A stretch of DNA of 64,000 bases from Atlantibacter subterraneus. Lineage in GTDB: Bacteria > Pseudomonadota > Gammaproteobacteria > Enterobacterales > Enterobacteriaceae. The translations under genes were made by a program, and so were the position numbers. The DNA lies in assembly GCF_027853245.1 (NCBI RefSeq), contig NZ_JAPTZM010000003.1; one strand, 5' to 3'. This document shows positions 44,632 through 54,642 of this stretch, in pieces. The notes beneath the pieces were generated by a model that was given only the letters and a program-made list of their open reading frames with translations, made no database searches and was not told the DNA's origin. Every line of letters starts with the position of its first letter. The stretch's first letter is position 1.

Positions 44632-45377
44632 TGGCCGCAAACCTCGCACTGCGGGTTGCGCGCCAGCTTCATCTCGCGGAACTGACAGGTCATGGCGTCA
44701 TACATAACGATTTTGCCCGCCGCGGTTTTGCCGTACCGGGCGAGGATTTTGATCGCTTCCATGGCCTGCATCGCGCCAATCACGCCAACCAGCGGGGCCA
44801 TCACGCCCGCCTCTACGCAGCTTAACGCGCCGTCGCCGAATAACCGGCTCAGGCAGCGGTAGCAGGGTTCGTCATCGCCCCAGGTAAATACCGTGATTTG
44901 CCCTTCCATGCGGATCGCCGCGCCGGAAACCAGCGGGATTTTTTCGGCAAACGCCAGCCGGTTAAGCTGATTGCGCACCTCGACATTATCGGTGCAGTCC
45001 AGCACCAGATCGTGGGCGGCAATCTGCTGTGCCATCGCCGCGTCGTCCAGCAGGGTGGCAACGGTGTCAATAACGGCGTTGGGATTGATGGCGGCGAGCT
45101 GTTCCCGCGCTGAATCCACTTTCAACAGCCCGACAGTCGCGTCGCGGTGCAGCGTCTGGCGCTGCAGGTTGGAAACGGAAACCGTGTCGAAATCGACCAG
45201 CGTTAACTGCCCGACGCCCGCCGCCGCCAGATACTGGCTGGCGGCGCAGCCCAGCCCACCGAGGCCGACAATCAGCACCCGCGCGGCTTTCAGACGCTCC
45301 TGGCCGTCAAAATCAAACCCGCGCAGCACGATTTGCCGGTTATAGCGCATCATCTCCTGGTCGGTAAGCTGCTCCAT
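44628..45377 (-). CDS. moeB: Molybdopterin-synthase adenylyltransferase MoeB
   Basis: 249 residues, the same as E. coli. E1-like enzyme that adenylates the C-terminal Gly of MoaD for molybdopterin synthesis. The GLGGLGCAASQYL nucleotide-binding motif (about residues 38-50) and two zinc-binding CxxC pairs (CYRC near 172; CEVC at the C terminus) are present. Two bases separate it from moeA upstream. Confidence 0.97.
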   Translation of the reverse strand: MEQLTDQEMMRYNRQIVLRGFDFDGQERLKAARVLIVGLGGLGCAASQYLAAAGVGQLTLVDFDTVSVSNLQRQTLHRDATVGLLKVDSAREQLAAINPNAVIDTVATLLDDAAMAQQIAAHDLVLDCTDNVEVRNQLNRLAFAEKIPLVSGAAIRMEGQITVFTWGDDEPCYRCLSRLFGDGALSCVEAGVMAPLVGVIGAMQAMEAIKILARYGKTAAGKIVMYDAMTCQFREMKLARNPQCEVCGH

Positions 45378-45379
45378 GG

Positions 45380-46612
45380 TTAGCCTCCAAACAGGTGATT
45401 AAATGGCTGAACCTCGACCCATTCGCCGGCTTCAACATTGCCGCGCTCGCGCTCCAGCACCACAAAACAGTTGCCCTGGCTGAACGAGCTGAAAATATGC
45501 GATCCCTGATGGCCGGTGGTGACCACTTCCGGCGTACCGTCCGCGCCGCGCTGCAAAATGCCGCGCTGGAAGTCGAGGCGGCCCGGAGATTTTTTAAAGC
45601 GACCACCCGCACGCACCCGCAGCGTTTGCGGCAGGGAGGGGGTGTGTTGGCCGTTAAGCTTCGCCAGCAGCGGGATCGCCAGCTGATAGAAGGTCAGCGC
45701 CGCAGAGACCGGGTTGCCCGGCAGGCCGCAAAACCAGCTATTCGGCAGGCGGCCAAACGCGAAAGGTTTACCCGGCTTGATCGCCAGCTTCCAGAAGGTG
45801 ATTTCACCCAGTTCTTCCAGCAGGGTTTTGGTGAAATCTGCTTCGCCTACCGAGACGCCGCCCGAGCTGAGTACCACGTCCGCCTGGCTGTCGGCCTGGA
45901 TAAACGCGGCGCGCAGCGCATCCGGATCGTCAGGGATTATCCCCAGATTGATCACCTCGCAGCCGAGCTGCTCCAGCATCACATGCACCGCGAGGCGGTT
46001 GGTGTCGTAAATCTGGCCGTCGCCGAGCGGCTGGCCCGGCAGCTGTAATTCATCGCCGGTGGAGAAAATCGCCACTCTGGTTTTGCGCACGACCTCGACA
46101 TGGGGGATGCCAAGCGACGCCAGCATCGGCAGTTCGCCCACGGTGAGTCGGGTCCCTGCGGTGAGCACCGCCGCATCGCGCTGGATATCTTCCCCGCGCA
46201 GGCGAATGTTTTGCCCCGGACGCACCGGATGCGGAAAGCGCACGCCCGCGTCGTTGGCATCGGCTTCTTCCTGCATGATTACCGCGTCGCAGCCCGCCGG
46301 AACCGGCGCGCCGGTCATGATGCGGATGCAGGTGCCCTGCGGCCATTGGCCCTGGAACGGTTGCCCGGCGAACGCTTTGCCTGCCACCGGCAGCACCGCG
46401 CCGTCTTTCACATCGCCCAGGCGCACCGCGTAACCGTCCATCGCCGAATTATCGAATCCGGGAACGTCCATGGGCGACGTGACATCGCGCGCCAGCACCC
46501 GGCCAAAAGCCTGTTGCAGCGGTAAGGTTTCGGTATCGGTCAGCGGCGTGATACGGGCAAGCATCTGTCCAAGGGCGTCATCAAGCGCCATCAGTCCAGC
46601 GGTGAAATCCAT
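45380..46612 (-). CDS. moeA: Molybdopterin molybdenumtransferase MoeA
   Basis: 410 residues from the ATG at 46612 (E. coli 411); this start follows AGGAGAG and gives the conserved MDFTAGLMALDDAL beginning, whereas an earlier start at 46645 would add 11 unusual residues. It inserts molybdenum into adenylated molybdopterin. Motifs: GFDNSAMDGYAVR, SSGGVSVGEADFT and GLPGNPVSA. Confidence 0.97.
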   Translation of the reverse strand: MDFTAGLMALDDALGQMLARITPLTDTETLPLQQAFGRVLARDVTSPMDVPGFDNSAMDGYAVRLGDVKDGAVLPVAGKAFAGQPFQGQWPQGTCIRIMTGAPVPAGCDAVIMQEEADANDAGVRFPHPVRPGQNIRLRGEDIQRDAAVLTAGTRLTVGELPMLASLGIPHVEVVRKTRVAIFSTGDELQLPGQPLGDGQIYDTNRLAVHVMLEQLGCEVINLGIIPDDPDALRAAFIQADSQADVVLSSGGVSVGEADFTKTLLEELGEITFWKLAIKPGKPFAFGRLPNSWFCGLPGNPVSAALTFYQLAIPLLAKLNGQHTPSLPQTLRVRAGGRFKKSPGRLDFQRGILQRGADGTPEVVTTGHQGSHIFSSFSQGNCFVVLERERGNVEAGEWVEVQPFNHLFGG

Positions 46613-46818
46613 GAGCTCTCTCCTGGCGGGAAATAAAGGATGCATTATGTCAGAAATCGCACTTCAGCGGGATGCCCCATCTGGGGGTAGGGAAGCCGGG
46701 GCGCTTTACATCACATGTGGCACTTTCTATATTCAAATTCGATATGAATAAATTGCAACGATAATGATATTTATAAAGAAAACGTGGCAATACCTTATTG
46801 ATGCAGGATAAAGAGAGC

Positions 46819-47781
46819 ATGGGAAAAGCGGTTATTGCCATACACGGCGGCGCAGGGGCGATTGCCCGGGCCAGCATGAGCGCGGAGCGGGAGCGCCAGT
46901 ATATCGCCGCGTTGGCCACGGTGATTGAGGCCGGGCAGGCGATTCTGGCAGCGGGCGGCAGCGCGCTGGATGCTGTTACCGAAGCCGTGCGTTTACTGGA
47001 AGAGTGCCCGCTGTTTAATGCCGGGATCGGCGCAGTGTTTACCCGGGATGCCACCCACGAACTGGACGCCTGCGTGATGGAAGGCCATACCTTAAAGGCG
47101 GGCGCGGTAGCGGGCGTCAGCCATCTGCGTAACCCGGTACTGGCGGCGCGGCTGGTGTTGGAAAAAAGCCCCCACGTGCTGCTGATTGGCGACGGGGCGG
47201 AAGCCTTCGCCCATCAGCACGGCATGGAGAGCGTCTCGCCGGATATTTTTTCCACCCCGGAGCGGCTGGCGCAGCTGCATCAGGCGCAACAACACAACGC
47301 GGTCCAGCTTGATCACAGCGCGCCGCTGGATGAGCGGCAAAAAATGGGCACCGTCGGCGCGGTGGCGCTGGATCGCCACGGCAATCTTGCGGCAGCAACC
47401 TCCACCGGCGGAATGACCAATAAACTGCCGGGCCGGGTTGGTGATTCCCCGCTGCCGGGTGCGGGGTGCTATGCCAATAATGCCAGCGTGGCGGTCTCCT
47501 GTACCGGCACCGGGGAAGTGTTTATCCGCGCGCTGGCGGCCTATGATATCGCCGCACTGATGGAGTACGCCGGGCTGAGTTTACCCCAAGCGGCGGAGCG
47601 GGTGGTGATGGAGAAGATCCCGGCGCTCGGCGGCAGCGGCGGGCTGATAGCCATTGACCGGGAAGGCAACGTGGCGATGCCGTTTAACAGCGAAGGCATG
47701 TATCGCGGTTATGGCTACGTCGGCGATGCGCCCACGGTGGGCATTTATCCGGAAGCAGGAGGCCCTGGTGTCACAGAATGA
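46819..47781 (+). CDS. iaaA: Isoaspartyl peptidase/L-asparaginase IaaA
   Basis: 320 residues from the ATG at 46819 (E. coli 321), starting MGKAVIAIHGGAGA; an ATG at 46801 would add six residues without a ribosome site. An Ntn-hydrolase that is cleaved autocatalytically before the Thr of GTVGAVAL (near residue 179), which becomes the nucleophile. It degrades isoaspartyl dipeptides and has asparaginase activity. It overlaps the gsiA start by 14 bases and is the first gene of iaaA-gsiABCD. Confidence 0.95.
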   Translation: MGKAVIAIHGGAGAIARASMSAERERQYIAALATVIEAGQAILAAGGSALDAVTEAVRLLEECPLFNAGIGAVFTRDATHELDACVMEGHTLKAGAVAGVSHLRNPVLAARLVLEKSPHVLLIGDGAEAFAHQHGMESVSPDIFSTPERLAQLHQAQQHNAVQLDHSAPLDERQKMGTVGAVALDRHGNLAAATSTGGMTNKLPGRVGDSPLPGAGCYANNASVAVSCTGTGEVFIRALAAYDIAALMEYAGLSLPQAAERVVMEKIPALGGSGGLIAIDREGNVAMPFNSEGMYRGYGYVGDAPTVGIYPEAGGPGVTE

Positions 47782-49624
47782 ATTACTGGCGGACGACGAG
47801 GTACTGGCCGTTGAGGATCTCACTATCGCGTTCCGTCAGGAGCAGGGCGTTACCCAGGCGGTTAGCGGGCTGAACTTCTCGCTGCGGCGCGGCGAAACGC
47901 TGGCCATTGTCGGCGAATCCGGCTCCGGAAAATCAGTGACCGCGCTGGCGTTGATGCGCTTAATCGAACAGGCGGGAGGCGAAGTGACCAGCGGCCCGAT
48001 GCGGCTGCGGCGGCGCAACGGACAGGTGTTGGATCTCGCTACCGCCAGCCAGGGGCGGATGCGCGAAGTGCGCGGCGCGGATATGGCGATGATTTTCCAG
48101 GAGCCGATGACCTCCCTGAATCCGGTGTTTCCGGTGGGCGAGCAAATCGCCGAATCTATTCGTCTGCACCAGGGCTTGAGCCATAAAAGCGCGCTGGCGG
48201 AGGCGAAGCGAATGCTCGATCTGGTGCGTATTCCCGAAGCCCAGGCGATTTTATCCCGCTATCCGCACCAGCTTTCTGGCGGGATGCGCCAGCGGGTGAT
48301 GATCGCCATGGCGCTCTCCTGTAAACCGGCGGTGCTGATTGCCGACGAACCCACCACCGCGCTGGACGTCACTATCCAGGCGCAGATCCTTCAGTTGATC
48401 CGCGTGTTGCAGCAGGAAATGTCCATGGGGGTGATTTTTATCACTCACGATATGGGCGTGGTGGCGGATTTGGCGGACCGGGTGCTGGTGATGTACCAGG
48501 GCAAGGCGGTAGAAACCGCCCCGGTTAACGACATTTTTAGCCATCCTCAGCACCCTTATACCAAAGCGCTGCTGGCGGCGGTGCCGCGCCTCGGCTCGAT
48601 GAAAGGCCATCCGCTGCCGCGTAAATTCCCGCTGCTCAATGACGCCGCCGGGGATGAGAAGCGTCCGGTGCGCGACACGGTGATTACCGATGAAGACCCG
48701 ATTTTGCAGGTGCGCGACCTGGTAACGCGCTTTCCGGTACGCAGCGGCATTCTCAACCGCGTTACCCGGGAAGTACACGCCGTCGAGCACGTCAGTTTTG
48801 ATCTGTGGCCCGGTGAAACGCTGGCGCTGGTGGGCGAATCCGGCTGCGGGAAATCCACCATCGGGCGCTCACTGCTGCGGTTGGTAGAAAGCGAGTCCGG
48901 CAGCATTACCTTTGAGGGCAAGCGCATTGACCAACTGTCCCCGTCGGGAATGCAGCCGGTGCGCCGGGATATCCAGTTTATCTTCCAGGATCCTTACGCC
49001 TCCCTCGACCCGCGCCTGACGGTGGGCTATTCGATTATGGAGCCGCTGCTGGTGCATGGCTTGATGAAGGGCGAGGCCGCCGAGCAGCGCGTCGCCTGGC
49101 TGCTGGAGCGCGTCGGGCTGAAGCCTGAACACGCCTGGCGCTACCCGCACGAGTTTTCCGGCGGTCAGCGCCAGCGGATTTGCATCGCCCGGGCGCTGGC
49201 GCTCAATCCGAAAGTGGTGATTGCCGATGAATCGGTTTCCGCGCTGGATGTGTCGATCCGCGCGCAAATCATCAACCTGCTGCTCGATTTGCAGCGTGAA
49301 TTCGGCATCGCCTTTTTATTTATTTCCCACGATATGGCGGTAGTGGAGCGCATCAGCCACCGCGTGGCGGTGATGTATCTCGGGCAGATTGTCGAAATTG
49401 GCCCCCGCCAGGCGGTATTTGAGAACCCGCAGCACCCGTATACCCGGAAACTGATGGCTGCCGTCCCGGTGGCCGACCCGGCGCACCGGCGTCGCCAGCC
49501 GGTGCTGTTATCCGATGAAATACCCAGTGCCACCCGCAGGCGCGGCGATAACCCCTTCGTTGCCCCGCTGGTATCGGTCGGGCCTGACCACTTTGTGGCG
49601 CGCCATACCGTCGGCAACGCCTGA
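47768..49624 (+). CDS. gsiA: Glutathione ABC importer ATP-binding protein GsiA
   Basis: 618 residues (E. coli 623), two fused ABC domains. Walker A motifs GESGSGKS (about 45-52) and GESGCGKS (about 355-362), signatures LSGGMRQR and FSGGQRQR, and Walker B motifs IADEPTTALD and IADESVSALD are all intact. The start is a GTG at 47768 preceded by a perfect AGGAGG with 5 bases between; longer upstream frames run through iaaA and have no ribosome site. It powers glutathione uptake with GsiBCD. Confidence 0.95.
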   Translation: MSQNELLADDEVLAVEDLTIAFRQEQGVTQAVSGLNFSLRRGETLAIVGESGSGKSVTALALMRLIEQAGGEVTSGPMRLRRRNGQVLDLATASQGRMREVRGADMAMIFQEPMTSLNPVFPVGEQIAESIRLHQGLSHKSALAEAKRMLDLVRIPEAQAILSRYPHQLSGGMRQRVMIAMALSCKPAVLIADEPTTALDVTIQAQILQLIRVLQQEMSMGVIFITHDMGVVADLADRVLVMYQGKAVETAPVNDIFSHPQHPYTKALLAAVPRLGSMKGHPLPRKFPLLNDAAGDEKRPVRDTVITDEDPILQVRDLVTRFPVRSGILNRVTREVHAVEHVSFDLWPGETLALVGESGCGKSTIGRSLLRLVESESGSITFEGKRIDQLSPSGMQPVRRDIQFIFQDPYASLDPRLTVGYSIMEPLLVHGLMKGEAAEQRVAWLLERVGLKPEHAWRYPHEFSGGQRQRICIARALALNPKVVIADESVSALDVSIRAQIINLLLDLQREFGIAFLFISHDMAVVERISHRVAVMYLGQIVEIGPRQAVFENPQHPYTRKLMAAVPVADPAHRRRQPVLLSDEIPSATRRRGDNPFVAPLVSVGPDHFVARHTVGNA

Positions 49625-49662
49625 ATCCAACAATAAAAATGCAGGGATAATGAGGAAATAAC

Positions 49663-51201
49663 ATGACACAACCTATCACTCGTAAGTTACTGGTCGCGGC
49701 CAGCATTAGCGCGGCGCTGTTCGCCGGTTCCGCCTTCGCGGCAAAGGATGTCACCGTGGCGGTGGCGTCGAACTTTACGACGCTCGACCCGTATGACGCC
49801 AACGACACCCTGTCCCAGCAGGTCGCCAAATCGTTTTATCAGGGGCTGTTCGGCCTGGATAAAGAGATGAAAGTGAAAAACGTGCTGGCGGAAAGCTACA
49901 CGGTTTCCGATGACGGGCTGGTGTACACCGTAAAACTGCGCCAGGGGGTAAAATTCCAGGACGGCACCGACTTCAACGCCGCTGCGGTGAAAGTAAACCT
50001 CGACCGCGCCAGCAACCCGGATAACAAACTCAAGCGCTACAACCTGTACAAAAATATCGCCAGCACCGAGGCGGTCGATCCGGCCACCGTGAAGATTACC
50101 CTGAAGCAGCCGTTCTCGGCGTTTATCAATATCCTCGCCCATCCGGCGACGGCGATGATCTCCCCGGCGGCGCTGGAGAAATACGGTAAAGAGATCGGCT
50201 TTCATCCGGTGGGCACCGGGCCTTACGCGCTGGAAACCTGGAACCAGACCGATTTCGTCAAGGTGAAGAAAAACGCCAGCTACTGGGAGCAGGGGCTGCC
50301 GAAGCTCGACACCATCACCTGGCGTCCGGTAGTCGACAACAACACCCGCGCGGCGATGCTGCAAACCGGCGAGGCGCAGTTCGCCTTCCCGATCCCTTAC
50401 GAGCAGGCCGCGGTGCTCCAGAAGAACGACAAACTGGATCTGGTGACCACGCCGTCGATTATGCAGCGCTACATCAGCATGAACGTCACCCAGAAACCGT
50501 TCGACAACCCGAAAGTGCGTGAAGCCATTAACTACGCCATCAACCGCGATGCGCTGGTGAAAGTGGCCTTTGCCGGATTCGCGACGCCGGCAACTGGCGT
50601 GGTGCCGCCTGCTATCGCCTTCGCCGAGCCGTTTAAAGCCTGGCCTTACGATCCGGCTAAAGCGCGCGAACTGCTGAAAGAAGCCGGTTATCCGAACGGA
50701 TTTGAAACCACGCTGTGGTCGTCCCATAACCACAGCACCGCGCAAAAAGTGCTGCAGTTTACCCAGCAGCAGCTGGCGCAGGTGGGCGTGAAGGTGAAAC
50801 TCACCGCCATGGACGCCGGGCAGCGCGCGGCGGAAGTGGAAGGCAAAGGCCAGAAAGAGAGCGGGGTGAGAATGTTCTACACCGGCTGGTCGGCGTCAAC
50901 CGGCGAGGCTGACTGGGCGCTGTCGCCGCTGTTCGCTTCCCAGAACTGGCCGCCGACGCTGTTTAACACTGCGTTCTACAGCAATCCGCAGGTGGATAAC
51001 GATCTCACCGAAGCGCTGAAAACCACCGACAACGCGCAGAAAGCAAGCCTGTATAAAAACGCCCAGGAAATCATCTGGAAAGAATCCCCGTGGGTACCGC
51101 TGGTGGTGGAAAAACTGGTTTCTGCGCACAGCAAATCCCTGAGCGGGTTTTACATGATGCCGGACACCGGCTTTAGTTTCGAAGAAGCGGATATTAAATA
51201 A
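49663..51201 (+). CDS. gsiB: Glutathione-binding periplasmic protein GsiB
   Basis: 512 residues, the same as E. coli. A signal peptide ending SAFA (residue 26) precedes a family 5 extracellular solute-binding protein (DppA/OppA-like). It captures glutathione in the periplasm for the GsiACD transporter. The start follows AGGGATAATGAGGAAATAAC. Confidence 0.96.
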   Translation: MTQPITRKLLVAASISAALFAGSAFAAKDVTVAVASNFTTLDPYDANDTLSQQVAKSFYQGLFGLDKEMKVKNVLAESYTVSDDGLVYTVKLRQGVKFQDGTDFNAAAVKVNLDRASNPDNKLKRYNLYKNIASTEAVDPATVKITLKQPFSAFINILAHPATAMISPAALEKYGKEIGFHPVGTGPYALETWNQTDFVKVKKNASYWEQGLPKLDTITWRPVVDNNTRAAMLQTGEAQFAFPIPYEQAAVLQKNDKLDLVTTPSIMQRYISMNVTQKPFDNPKVREAINYAINRDALVKVAFAGFATPATGVVPPAIAFAEPFKAWPYDPAKARELLKEAGYPNGFETTLWSSHNHSTAQKVLQFTQQQLAQVGVKVKLTAMDAGQRAAEVEGKGQKESGVRMFYTGWSASTGEADWALSPLFASQNWPPTLFNTAFYSNPQVDNDLTEALKTTDNAQKASLYKNAQEIIWKESPWVPLVVEKLVSAHSKSLSGFYMMPDTGFSFEEADIK

Positions 51202-51246
51202 CGGCGCTCCCCCGGCAACGGGGGAGACGCACGCTAAAGGATCGCG

Positions 51247-52167
51247 ATGTTCAGTTATGTGGTGAAACGCCTGCTGGGACTCATCCCGACGCTGTTTATT
51301 GTGGCGGTGCTGGTGTTTTTATTTGTTCACCTGTTGCCCGGCGATCCGGCGCGGCTGATTGCCGGGCCGGAGGCCGACGCGCAGGTGATTGAAATGGTGC
51401 GCAGCCAGTTGGGTCTCGATAAACCCCTGTGGTCGCAGTTTTTGAGTTACATGGGCAACGTGCTACAGGGCGATTTCGGCACTTCGCTGGTGTCACGCCG
51501 CCCGGTATCTGAGGAGATCGCCAGCCGGTTTATGCCCACGCTGTGGTTAACCATCGCCAGTATGGTCTGGGCGGTGCTGTTCGGCCTGGCGGCAGGCGTG
51601 ATTGCGGCGGTATGGCGCAACCGCTGGCCGGATCGGCTGAGTATGACCCTGGCGGTATCCGGCATCTCTTTCCCGGCATTTGCCCTGGGGATGCTGCTGA
51701 TGCAGGTGTTTTCCGTGGAGCTGGGCTGGTTGCCCACCGTGGGTGCCGATAGCTGGCAGCACTACATTCTGCCGTCCATCACCCTGGGCGCGGCGGTGTC
51801 GGCGGTGATGGCGCGCTTTACCCGCGCGTCGTTTGTCGATGTGCTGGGGGAGGATTATATCCGTACCGCCAGGGCCAAAGGCGTTACCGAACGCTGGGTA
51901 GTGATGAAACACGCGCTGCGAAACGCCATGATCCCGGTCGTCACCATGATGGGCTTGCAGTTCGGCTTCCTGCTCGGCGGCTCGATAGTGGTGGAGAAAG
52001 TGTTCAACTGGCCGGGGCTGGGGCGTTTGCTGGTGGATTCGGTGGAAATGCGCGACTACCCGGTGATCCAGGCGGAGGTGCTGCTGTTTTCGCTGGAATT
52101 TATTCTTATCAACTTAGTGGTGGACGTGCTCTACGCCGCCATTAACCCGGCTATCAGGTACAAGTAA
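51247..52167 (+). CDS. gsiC: Glutathione ABC importer permease GsiC
   Basis: 306 residues, six predicted membrane helices, DppB-type permease with the EAA loop YIRTARAKGVTERWVV (about residues 205-220) that contacts GsiA. The start follows AAAGGA. Two bases separate it from gsiD. Confidence 0.96.
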   Translation: MFSYVVKRLLGLIPTLFIVAVLVFLFVHLLPGDPARLIAGPEADAQVIEMVRSQLGLDKPLWSQFLSYMGNVLQGDFGTSLVSRRPVSEEIASRFMPTLWLTIASMVWAVLFGLAAGVIAAVWRNRWPDRLSMTLAVSGISFPAFALGMLLMQVFSVELGWLPTVGADSWQHYILPSITLGAAVSAVMARFTRASFVDVLGEDYIRTARAKGVTERWVVMKHALRNAMIPVVTMMGLQFGFLLGGSIVVEKVFNWPGLGRLLVDSVEMRDYPVIQAEVLLFSLEFILINLVVDVLYAAINPAIRYK

Positions 52168-52169
52168 GG

Positions 52170-53081
52170 ATGCGACTTTTTAACTGGCGCCGACAGGCGG
52201 TACTCAACGCGATGCCAACCCTGCATCCTCATCAGGTGCGAACCCCGTGGTCGGAATTCTGGCGTCGGCTGAAGCGCCAGCCGGTGGCGATGATCGCCGG
52301 TGGCTTTGTGCTGTTGCTGATCCTGCTGGCGGTGGCGGCCCCCTGGCTGGCCCCGTTTGATGCGGAAAACTATTTTGATTACGACCGGCTTAACGACGGC
52401 CCGTCGCTGATGCACTGGTTCGGCGTGGATTCTCTGGGGCGCGATATTTTCAGCCGCGTACTGGTGGGATCGCGCATTTCGCTGGCCGCCGGGGTGCTGG
52501 CGGTGCTGGTAGGCGCGGCCATCGGCACGGTGTTCGGGCTGCTGGCGGGGTATTACGAAGGCTGGTGGGATCGCATCATCATGCGCATCTGCGATGTGCT
52601 GTTCGCGTTTCCGGGCATTTTGCTGGCGATTGCCGTGGTGGCAGTGATGGGCAGCGGGATGACTAACGTAATTATCGCGGTGGCGATTTTCAGCATCCCG
52701 GCGTTTGCCCGCCTGGTGCGTGGCAATACGTTGGTACTCAAACACCAGACCTTTATCGAATCGGCGCGCAGCATTGGGGCATCGGATTTCACCATCCTGT
52801 TCCGCCATATTCTGCCGGGCACGGTATCGTCGATTGTAGTCTATTTCACCATGCGTATCGGTACCTCGATTATTTCTGCCGCCAGTCTGTCTTTCCTCGG
52901 TTTAGGGGCGCAGCCGCCAACGCCGGAGTGGGGGGCGATGCTCAACGAGGCGCGCGCGGATATGGTGATAGCCCCGCACGTGGCGCTGTTCCCAAGCCTG
53001 GCGATTTTCCTGACGGTGCTGGCGTTTAATTTATTAGGCGACGGCCTGCGCGATGCGCTGGACCCGAAAATAAAAGGATAA
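52170..53081 (+). CDS. gsiD: Glutathione ABC importer permease GsiD
   Basis: 303 residues, DppC-type permease with an N-terminal cytoplasmic segment, about six helices and the EAA loop FIESARSIGASDFTILF (about residues 190-206). Last gene of the gsi operon; a shared hairpin at 53085-53105 follows. In K-12 yliE and yliF come next, here absent. Confidence 0.96.
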   Translation: MRLFNWRRQAVLNAMPTLHPHQVRTPWSEFWRRLKRQPVAMIAGGFVLLLILLAVAAPWLAPFDAENYFDYDRLNDGPSLMHWFGVDSLGRDIFSRVLVGSRISLAAGVLAVLVGAAIGTVFGLLAGYYEGWWDRIIMRICDVLFAFPGILLAIAVVAVMGSGMTNVIIAVAIFSIPAFARLVRGNTLVLKHQTFIESARSIGASDFTILFRHILPGTVSSIVVYFTMRIGTSIISAASLSFLGLGAQPPTPEWGAMLNEARADMVIAPHVALFPSLAIFLTVLAFNLLGDGLRDALDPKIKG

Positions 53082-53084
53082 AAA

Positions 53085-53105
53085 AAGGCTGCCGCTGGCA
53101 GCCTT
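53085..53105. terminator. Bidirectional terminator between gsiD and rimO
   Basis: AAGGCTGCC GCT GGCAGCCTT forms a 9-bp stem. On the minus strand it is followed by a run of T, so it is strong for rimO; on the plus strand it ends gsiD with a short TTGTT. Confidence 0.85.
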
Positions 53106-53122
53106 GTTAACTGTGAGCGCGC

Positions 53123-54448
53123 TTAAACGCGGCTGCCCCACAGATCGTATTCGTCGGCGTTTTCCACTTTGACGCGGATAATGTCGCCCGGCTTAACGCC
53201 AGTTTCGCCGTTCAGGTAGACCGCGCCGTCGATTTCCGGGGCGTCCGCCATGCTGCGGCCAATCGCGCCTTCTTCGTCCACCTCATCGATGATGACCATG
53301 ATTTCACGGCCCACTTTTTCCTGCAGGCGTTCGGCGGAAATCTGCTGCTGGAGCTGCATAAAGCGGTTCCAGCGATCTTCTTTAACCTCTTCCGGGATTT
53401 GCTCCGGCAGTTCGTTAGCGCCAGCGCCTTCAACCGGGCTGTATTTAAAGCAGCCCACGCGGTCCAGACGGGCCTCTTTCAGGAAGTCGAGCAGCATCTG
53501 GAAGTCTTCTTCGGTTTCGCCTGGGAAGCCGACGATAAAGGTCGAGCGCAGGGTCAGTTCCGGGCAAATCTCGCGCCACTGCTTGATGCGTTGTAGCTGG
53601 CGATCCACCGAACCTGGGCGCTTCATCAGCTTCAGGATGCGCGGGCTGGCGTGCTGTAACGGGATGTCCAGATAAGGCAGCACTTTGCCTTCGGCCATCA
53701 GCGGGATCACATCGTCGACGTGCGGGTACGGGTACACGTAATGCAGACGCGTCCAGATACCCAGTTTCGCCAGCTGTTCACACAGTCCCACCATGCTGGT
53801 TTTTACCGGCTCGCCGTTATGAAAGCCCATACGGTGTTTCACATCGACGCCGTAAGCGGAGGTATCCTGGGAGATCACCAGAATCTCTTTCACACCCGCG
53901 TCGGCCAGGCGTTTGGCTTCAGACAGCACCTCGCCAATCGGGCGGCTGACCAGATCGCCGCGCATCGACGGGATAATGCAGAAGGTGCAGCGGTGGTTGC
54001 AGCCTTCGGAAATTTTCAGGTACGCGTAGTGGCGCGGAGTCAGCTTGACGCCCTGTTCAGGCACCAGGCTTAAAAACGGGTTGTGCTTCGGCTTCGGCAC
54101 ATAGTGATGCACATGTTCCAGCACCTGCTCGTAGCTGTGCGGCCCGGTGATTTCCAGCACCTTCGGATGCACTTCGCGGATTTGATCTTCTTTCGCGCCA
54201 AGGCAGCCGGTCACAATCACCTTGCCGTTCTCGTTTAACGCTTCGCCAATGGCTTCCAGCGACTCCTGCACCGCGCTGTCGATAAAGCCGCAGGTATTGA
54301 CGATCACCATATCGGCGTTGTCGTAACTCGGCACCACGTCATACCCTTCGGTACGCAGTTCAGTCAGGATGCGTTCAGAGTCCACCAGGTTTTTCGGGCA
54401 GCCCAGGGAGACGAAGCCGATTTTCGGCTGGTGTGATACATTGCTCAT
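53123..54448 (-). CDS. rimO: Ribosomal protein S12 methylthiotransferase RimO
   Basis: 441 residues, the same as E. coli. Radical-SAM enzyme that methylthiolates Asp88 of ribosomal protein S12. N-terminal UPF0004 domain with cluster cysteines (SLGCPKN, NTCGFID, TGCLG), radical-SAM motif CNHRCTFC (near residues 148-155), and a C-terminal TRAM domain. Transcribed alone towards gsiD. Confidence 0.97.
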   Translation of the reverse strand: MSNVSHQPKIGFVSLGCPKNLVDSERILTELRTEGYDVVPSYDNADMVIVNTCGFIDSAVQESLEAIGEALNENGKVIVTGCLGAKEDQIREVHPKVLEITGPHSYEQVLEHVHHYVPKPKHNPFLSLVPEQGVKLTPRHYAYLKISEGCNHRCTFCIIPSMRGDLVSRPIGEVLSEAKRLADAGVKEILVISQDTSAYGVDVKHRMGFHNGEPVKTSMVGLCEQLAKLGIWTRLHYVYPYPHVDDVIPLMAEGKVLPYLDIPLQHASPRILKLMKRPGSVDRQLQRIKQWREICPELTLRSTFIVGFPGETEEDFQMLLDFLKEARLDRVGCFKYSPVEGAGANELPEQIPEEVKEDRWNRFMQLQQQISAERLQEKVGREIMVIIDEVDEEGAIGRSMADAPEIDGAVYLNGETGVKPGDIIRVKVENADEYDLWGSRV

Positions 54449-54642
54449 AAGGTCAAAAAATAGTCAGTTATCGAATGGTCAGGGCAAGGATTGTACGGAT
54501 TTCCTCGGGGAATTTATACACATCTGTGCGTAAATTACGTCGCCATTAAGTAATACTAATCCCGGCTTTGCGTTTCACTAATGGGTTAACAGGGATTAAC
54601 AGGATACTTTGTATTCAGTCACTCACTGTTACGAGGTATTCA

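Noticed and set aside
47654..47767. Longer gsiA reading frame beginning inside iaaA
   Set aside because: The extra 38 residues have no ribosome site and no homology, while GTG at 47768 follows a perfect AGGAGG.
49687..50745. 352-codon frame antisense to gsiB
   Set aside because: Shadow of gsiB; composition rich in R, H and G, with no known domain.
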